In this document: positions 60,401 through 64,000 of the stretch, one piece after another
Layout: each line of letters opens with the position of its first letter
Position numbering within the stretch: the first letter of the stretch is position 1
NCBI GenBank assembly: GCA_000827495.1
Contig: KN817557.1
Coordinates: 101,033-165,032, forward strand
Source of the DNA: Hypholoma sublateritium FD-334 SS-4
Lineage: Eukaryota > Basidiomycota > Agaricomycetes > Agaricales > Strophariaceae
Length of the DNA stretch: 64,000 nucleotides
Direction of reading: 5' to 3'
Translations under genes and position numbers: made by a program
The notes under the pieces: model-generated
Seen by the model: only the letters and a program-made list of their open reading frames with translations
The model's database searches: none
What the model was told of the DNA's origin: nothing

Positions 60401-60644
60401 AAGGGTCCCTCCATTATGGTACGTGCTTCCCCCCTGCATAGCTTTATGCACTGCTAATTTTCTCTCACAGAAACGCGATGTTTTGACTGTTCGTAATACA
60501 GTCGAAAAGGTCGTCGAGACGAAATCTACCTCATCTGCCGTAGGTCGTTCCGTATCTCTCTACAGTGACGATGCTGATAGTCCCTCAGAACACAAACAAG
60601 CACCCCCGAATCCGCTCGCGCAACCAGCACTGGAGAAAGAATAA
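57422..60644 (+). CDS. Large acidic membrane protein with cassette exons, function unknown
   Basis: Exons are 57422-57944, 57998-58084, 58145-58962, 59023-59760, 59813-59875, 59927-60142, 60193-60267, 60320-60418 and 60471-60644, about 930 residues. The start has a good context (ACCATGG). The N-terminal part is hydrophobic and Gly-rich without a clear signal peptide. A basic patch (PKKKRARPVR) precedes a poly-proline run containing an ambiguous base (58234). One membrane segment follows (IPLDVIIIAAAIFAGYKCLI), then a globular region and a second segment (ILFYVSYALLITLFSYIAWV). The C-terminal 450 residues are very acidic, with V/E/D-rich repeats such as EEKVTGNEAVEDVGEEQEVF. The last six exons all begin and end in phase 0. 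I know no family. Confidence 0.7.
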
Positions 60645-61497
60645 GACGATGGTGGTCTAGAACAGTGCTTTCACACGAAAGACGGCGCACCACACATGGC
60701 TAATACACAGCGACGCGGGGCCGTAGGCACAGGAAGGCGGAGCAACAACGGTGCGCAGTCGGGGGGGGGGGGGGGGGGCGTGCGGCGCTGACGAGCGGCG
60801 CACGTCACCCCCGCCCTCCCGGGCGCTGTCTAATAGACGGCGCCCCGGCGTGCTGCAGTATCCTCGCGGGTCGGAGCGCTGACGAGCGCTGCGATCTGCT
60901 CGGACGCCGCGCCGCCGGGTGTGTGGTGGGGGAGCCGCGCTGACGAGCGCGGTGTCCTTCCATCCACACACCAGGGCGGGAAACGATGCAGCGCCTCGCC
61001 TCCGCCTACTGTCTCTACGCACCCCCGCGCCACCTCAGCCACCCCATCGCCGTCTACATTTGTTCTTCACGCCAAACCACCACCGTCTACCATACCATCG
61101 CTGTCATCGCTGTCATCACCACAGCACCAAATTTCGCTCTGCCATTACTCTCCCGCCCTTGTTTCATGACTGCTATTGGACGCTGAATTTATCTTAGCGC
61201 ATGATTGTGATGTACCAGTGTTTGTATTGTCCGATTTGCATCTTACATATCTCATAGCCCTTTTTGTATTTCCAAAATCATGTATTCTCTGGGCTTCTGT
61301 ACGTTGTTTCTTATCATTTCCTCTTGTATCTTTTTCCGCTCAATGATCTCGGTTCTGTCTGTATTACGTTTTAGGAAGTTCAATATCCTATTGTGTTACC
61401 CGTTGTTGATCTCGCAGTGATTATAAACATGGAGCTTATTCAAACATAAATAACGAAGCTTATTCTGATATTCCCCAGAGCAATACCATGCCTTGTA
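60645..61497. other. Intergenic with G18 run and three GC hairpins
   Basis: An 18-G run at 60761-60778 is followed by three copies of CGCTGACGAGCG-type hairpins near 60784-60799, 60873-60890 and 60933-60951, each with the loop GACG. No gene is supported; the remainder is AT-rich. Confidence 0.5.
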
Positions 61498-62473
61498 TGA
61501 GTGTCCGTTTGCACATTTAATAAGCCCGTGTAGTTATCAAACTTAGATACCTTGGACATCAAAAAGTTGTGATTCATGGTGAGCGCGAATACATAACGGA
61601 CATGAAAATGTGGTCCGGGATTATAAAATCACGGTCCGCAATTGGGGGCAGAGGGCGGGACTGTCAATTTGGGGTCCGGGATTGGAAGCTGAAGGGCGTG
61701 AAAGTATATTTTTGGTCCGGGAATGAAAAAAAAGAGTCAAGATAATTAAATTGAGGGGCGTGAATGTAAATATGTGGTCCGGGATTGAAAGAGTGAGCAA
61801 GAATATCTATGACTGACAAGCGCAGAGGCAAGGGTACTATTTATTTGCCGAAAGAAAATACTCGGCATGTTCGGCATTTTCGGCACAGCGTGTTTAAATT
61901 TAGCATATGGTGAGAGCGCACCAGCGAGCGCACTCTTCGCAGATCACGTACAACGCGTGTTGGGCACGCTAACAACGCGAAACAGAGAATTTCGATAATG
62001 GATGAGCTCTCATATTTCTTTCACGATTATTGCGTCCCGTTTCGTTCCATAGAGTGCTTATAATCATGCCGATCCTGAGAGGAGGTCTATATTTAGTATG
62101 ACCGTGCCGAGAATGCCGAAATTTTGACCTCGCGCAAGTTTTGTACAGTGTCTATGCAGGCGTTGTGTATTCAATCCCGGACCAAAATTTCGTGTTTATA
62201 TAAACTCCCGGAGCCTCTTTTTTGGTAACTCTTACTGTTTTTTAAAATCCCGGACCAAAAATTAGTATTCGCGCCCTTCAAGTTTCACTCTCGGACCACA
62301 ATTTGAGTTTCTCGCCCTCTCACATTCAATTGCGGACCACAATTTTATCATCCCGGACCACATTTCCATGTTTTCTAGGTACGTGCACTCAATGCTTACA
62401 ATCATTTCTAAATGTCTCGGGCATATAAGTTTAACATCTATCCGGGCTTATTAAATGTGCAAACGGACACTCA
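61498..62473. mobile_element. Long foldback DNA element with 31-bp perfect terminal repeats
   Basis: The left end starts TGAGTGTCCGTTTGCACA and the right end is its exact reverse complement for 31 bp (61498-61528 and 62443-62473). Both ends are flanked by TA (61496-61497 and 62474-62475). The arms stay similar for some 350 bp each and contain repeated GGTCCGGGATTG-like units (left near 61612, 61666, 61713 and 61773; reverse complements on the right). A further inverted pair around CGGCATTTTCGGC lies in the centre. There is no long ORF, so this is a non-autonomous, TA-inserting element. Confidence 0.88.
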
Positions 62474-64000
62474 TAGCCTTGAATATGCCAGAAAACTTCA
62501 GGAAAGCAGAAGGGGTTCCGGTGATTAGCGATGGAATGGCCTAACTCACTCTCTAATTCAGGCCACCCGAACACATCGTATTTCCGCGAGTGAACGGCCG
62601 GGCTTCGACATTTTCATTCTCACCTACCGGACTCAACTATCGGAACATCGGGTCCTTGAGGTATTCAACCCGATCGTAAAGGAGGCGGCTTGGAGAAAGT
62701 TGGCGAAAGGAGTTGTGTGGTCTTTACCAATCTGTTCATATGAATCACAGCCACATTGACATAAATGTGATGTACACAAGTAGGGTTGCTGGCTGTTGGA
62801 GACGTTGCGGCTTTTTTCACCATTGCTTAGAAACTGATTTTTGCAATTGTTCTATAAATGGCAGGCGCTTAACCCAAAAAGTTGAATGCGATGCATTTGA
62901 GTGCATGTTGGACAGTACACGTATCACCTCCTCGACAACGTCGAGCGACAGTGTCTCCAGACTCAGGAGCTCAGGAGCTTATGCCCCTGGATGTTATACA
63001 GCTGCTAAAAGAAAAAAAGACTTAAATCATGGCCGGAGCGGCAATGATTAACGAAGCTTTGAAGCCCAGTGAAAACCAGCTCTGCGCCAGGCGGCGAGAT
63101 CTGCGCCGGACAGCCGGATTCTGCGCACAAAGGCGGCAAATTTCTACTTTCGCAGCGCAGCGCATATTGTGCGACAATATCTGTCGTCATAAATATTTCA
63201 GCTCGATCACAGAATCAACTGACTTTCCATTTGATTTTTTTTTCCATCGCAAAATCTCAAATTTTGACAAGTTCCAATTACTTCTTTTGACTTCGTCGCA
63301 AAAACCTTGCATCGAATGCTCCAACCCCAGTATGTCATGTGATCCACGGGAAACTATTTCCCCCATGCATCGCATTACTTACTTTGGGGATGGACTTAGC
63401 GTGAATCCAACTCACATTGAGACCACCATCATGATACGCTCCTGCTCTCTTTCACATCTCCTCTCTAAGACATCTTAGCCACATCTGGCTATACCACGGA
63501 TCACAAGATCGTGCAGTACCTGCGCAAGTGCTCAGTACAAGACCAGCACCACTGGCCACACAAACGTCGGCCTCGTCCGAGTCAATCGCGACGGCAGGTT
63601 GTAGCCCACGAACATCTTGGGTGAGTTCAAGGACCCGAGGCTCCTGCAGGAAGGTGCGCCTTAGTTCTATCATTCTCTGACGTACGACGCAATTCCTAAT
63701 TGCTCNCAGCTGACCGTCGCCTCGCGCTCGCGACGTTGTCCCAGTCCGTGCGCTTTCGAACTTCGTGTCCGAATTGGCATTAGCGCATATACCTGGGTTT
63801 TAATACCACCTACTGCTTATTTTTCTTTTGTTTGTCCATTGTCTTTCACACAAAACGCTGAAATTAAGCAGGTGCCCTGGAACATCCCTCAGTTGCGCTG
63901 TCTGCCTCTGTATAGAGGGGAGGAGGTGCGTCCCATTTACCTGTCTGATTACGGATGCTAAAAACTTGTCTTTGTTGCGCAGCTATGAACAACTTCGGAG
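62474..64000. other. Gene-poor tail of the window
   Basis: No gene can be supported. 63029-63478 is an open frame of 149 codons without domain or splice support. TGCGC-rich short repeats lie near 63080-63160. An N at 63706 marks an unresolved base. A gene may begin or end beyond the right edge. Confidence 0.3.

Noticed and set aside
63029..63478. A 149-codon ORF near the right end
   Set aside because: No recognisable domain, overlapping frames on both strands, and low-complexity repeats nearby.
1..64000. CRISPR arrays, bacterial operons, rRNA or tRNA genes
   Set aside because: None seen; the window is spliceosomal-intron-rich fungal nuclear DNA.

Overview
The window is nuclear DNA of a filamentous basidiomycete, most likely a wood- or litter-decaying agaricomycete. 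The evidence is dense genes on both strands with many roughly 50-nt GT-AG introns (donors GTGAGT, GTGCGT, GTACGT; branch points such as TACTAAC), F-box proteins with the agaricomycete N-terminal coiled coil, a DUF6533 membrane protein, a DUF4470 protein, and a CBM1-bearing AA9 lytic polysaccharide monooxygenase. I placed most exons by requiring GT-AG borders and a consistent reading phase from start to stop.

Layout. 1-443: end of an unknown gene (-) split by a small TA-flanked foldback element. 908-3538: Tht1/KAR5-type nuclear fusion protein (+). 4006-8691: large CCCH-RRM-RBR E3 ubiquitin ligase (+) whose N-terminus is a triplicated exon pair, one copy carrying a second foldback element in its intron. 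9024 onward: a candidate Helitron 3' end. 9893-11601: F-box protein (+). 12291-14177: GT18 glycosyltransferase (-), apparently broken by two small indels. 15642-17867: second F-box protein (-). 17868-21431: gene-poor. 21432-23982: APH/protein-kinase-like protein (+). 24518-25366: GNAT acetyltransferase (-). 26769-28226: AA9-CBM1 (+). 28715-30863: amidase (-). 30864-34473: gene-poor. 34474-35560: acidic conserved protein (+). 35952-37974: DUF6533 protein (-) with 8-nt and 16-nt exons. 40056-44597: two-RRM, polyQ RNA-binding protein (-). 45925-46371: small hypothetical ORF (-). 47527-48310: conserved fungal protein (-). 48949-52280: TPR-DUF4470 protein (-). 52895-54022: RING finger protein (-). 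54852-55917: secreted protein built from a run of microexons (-). 57422-60644: large acidic membrane protein made of phase-0 cassette exons (+). 61498-62473: long-inverted-repeat transposable element. The tail is gene-poor.

The genes do not form a pathway. Two ubiquitin-related themes recur (F-box adaptors; RBR and RING ligases), with single genes for lignocellulose attack, mating/karyogamy and RNA binding. The strongest unusual signals concern gene structure: tandem exon-pair triplication in the RBR gene, an array of 25/33/33/21-nt phase-1 microexons in a secreted protein, an 8-nt exon in the DUF6533 gene, and three unrelated foldback elements, one of which interrupts a reading frame that closes perfectly when the element and one TA are removed.
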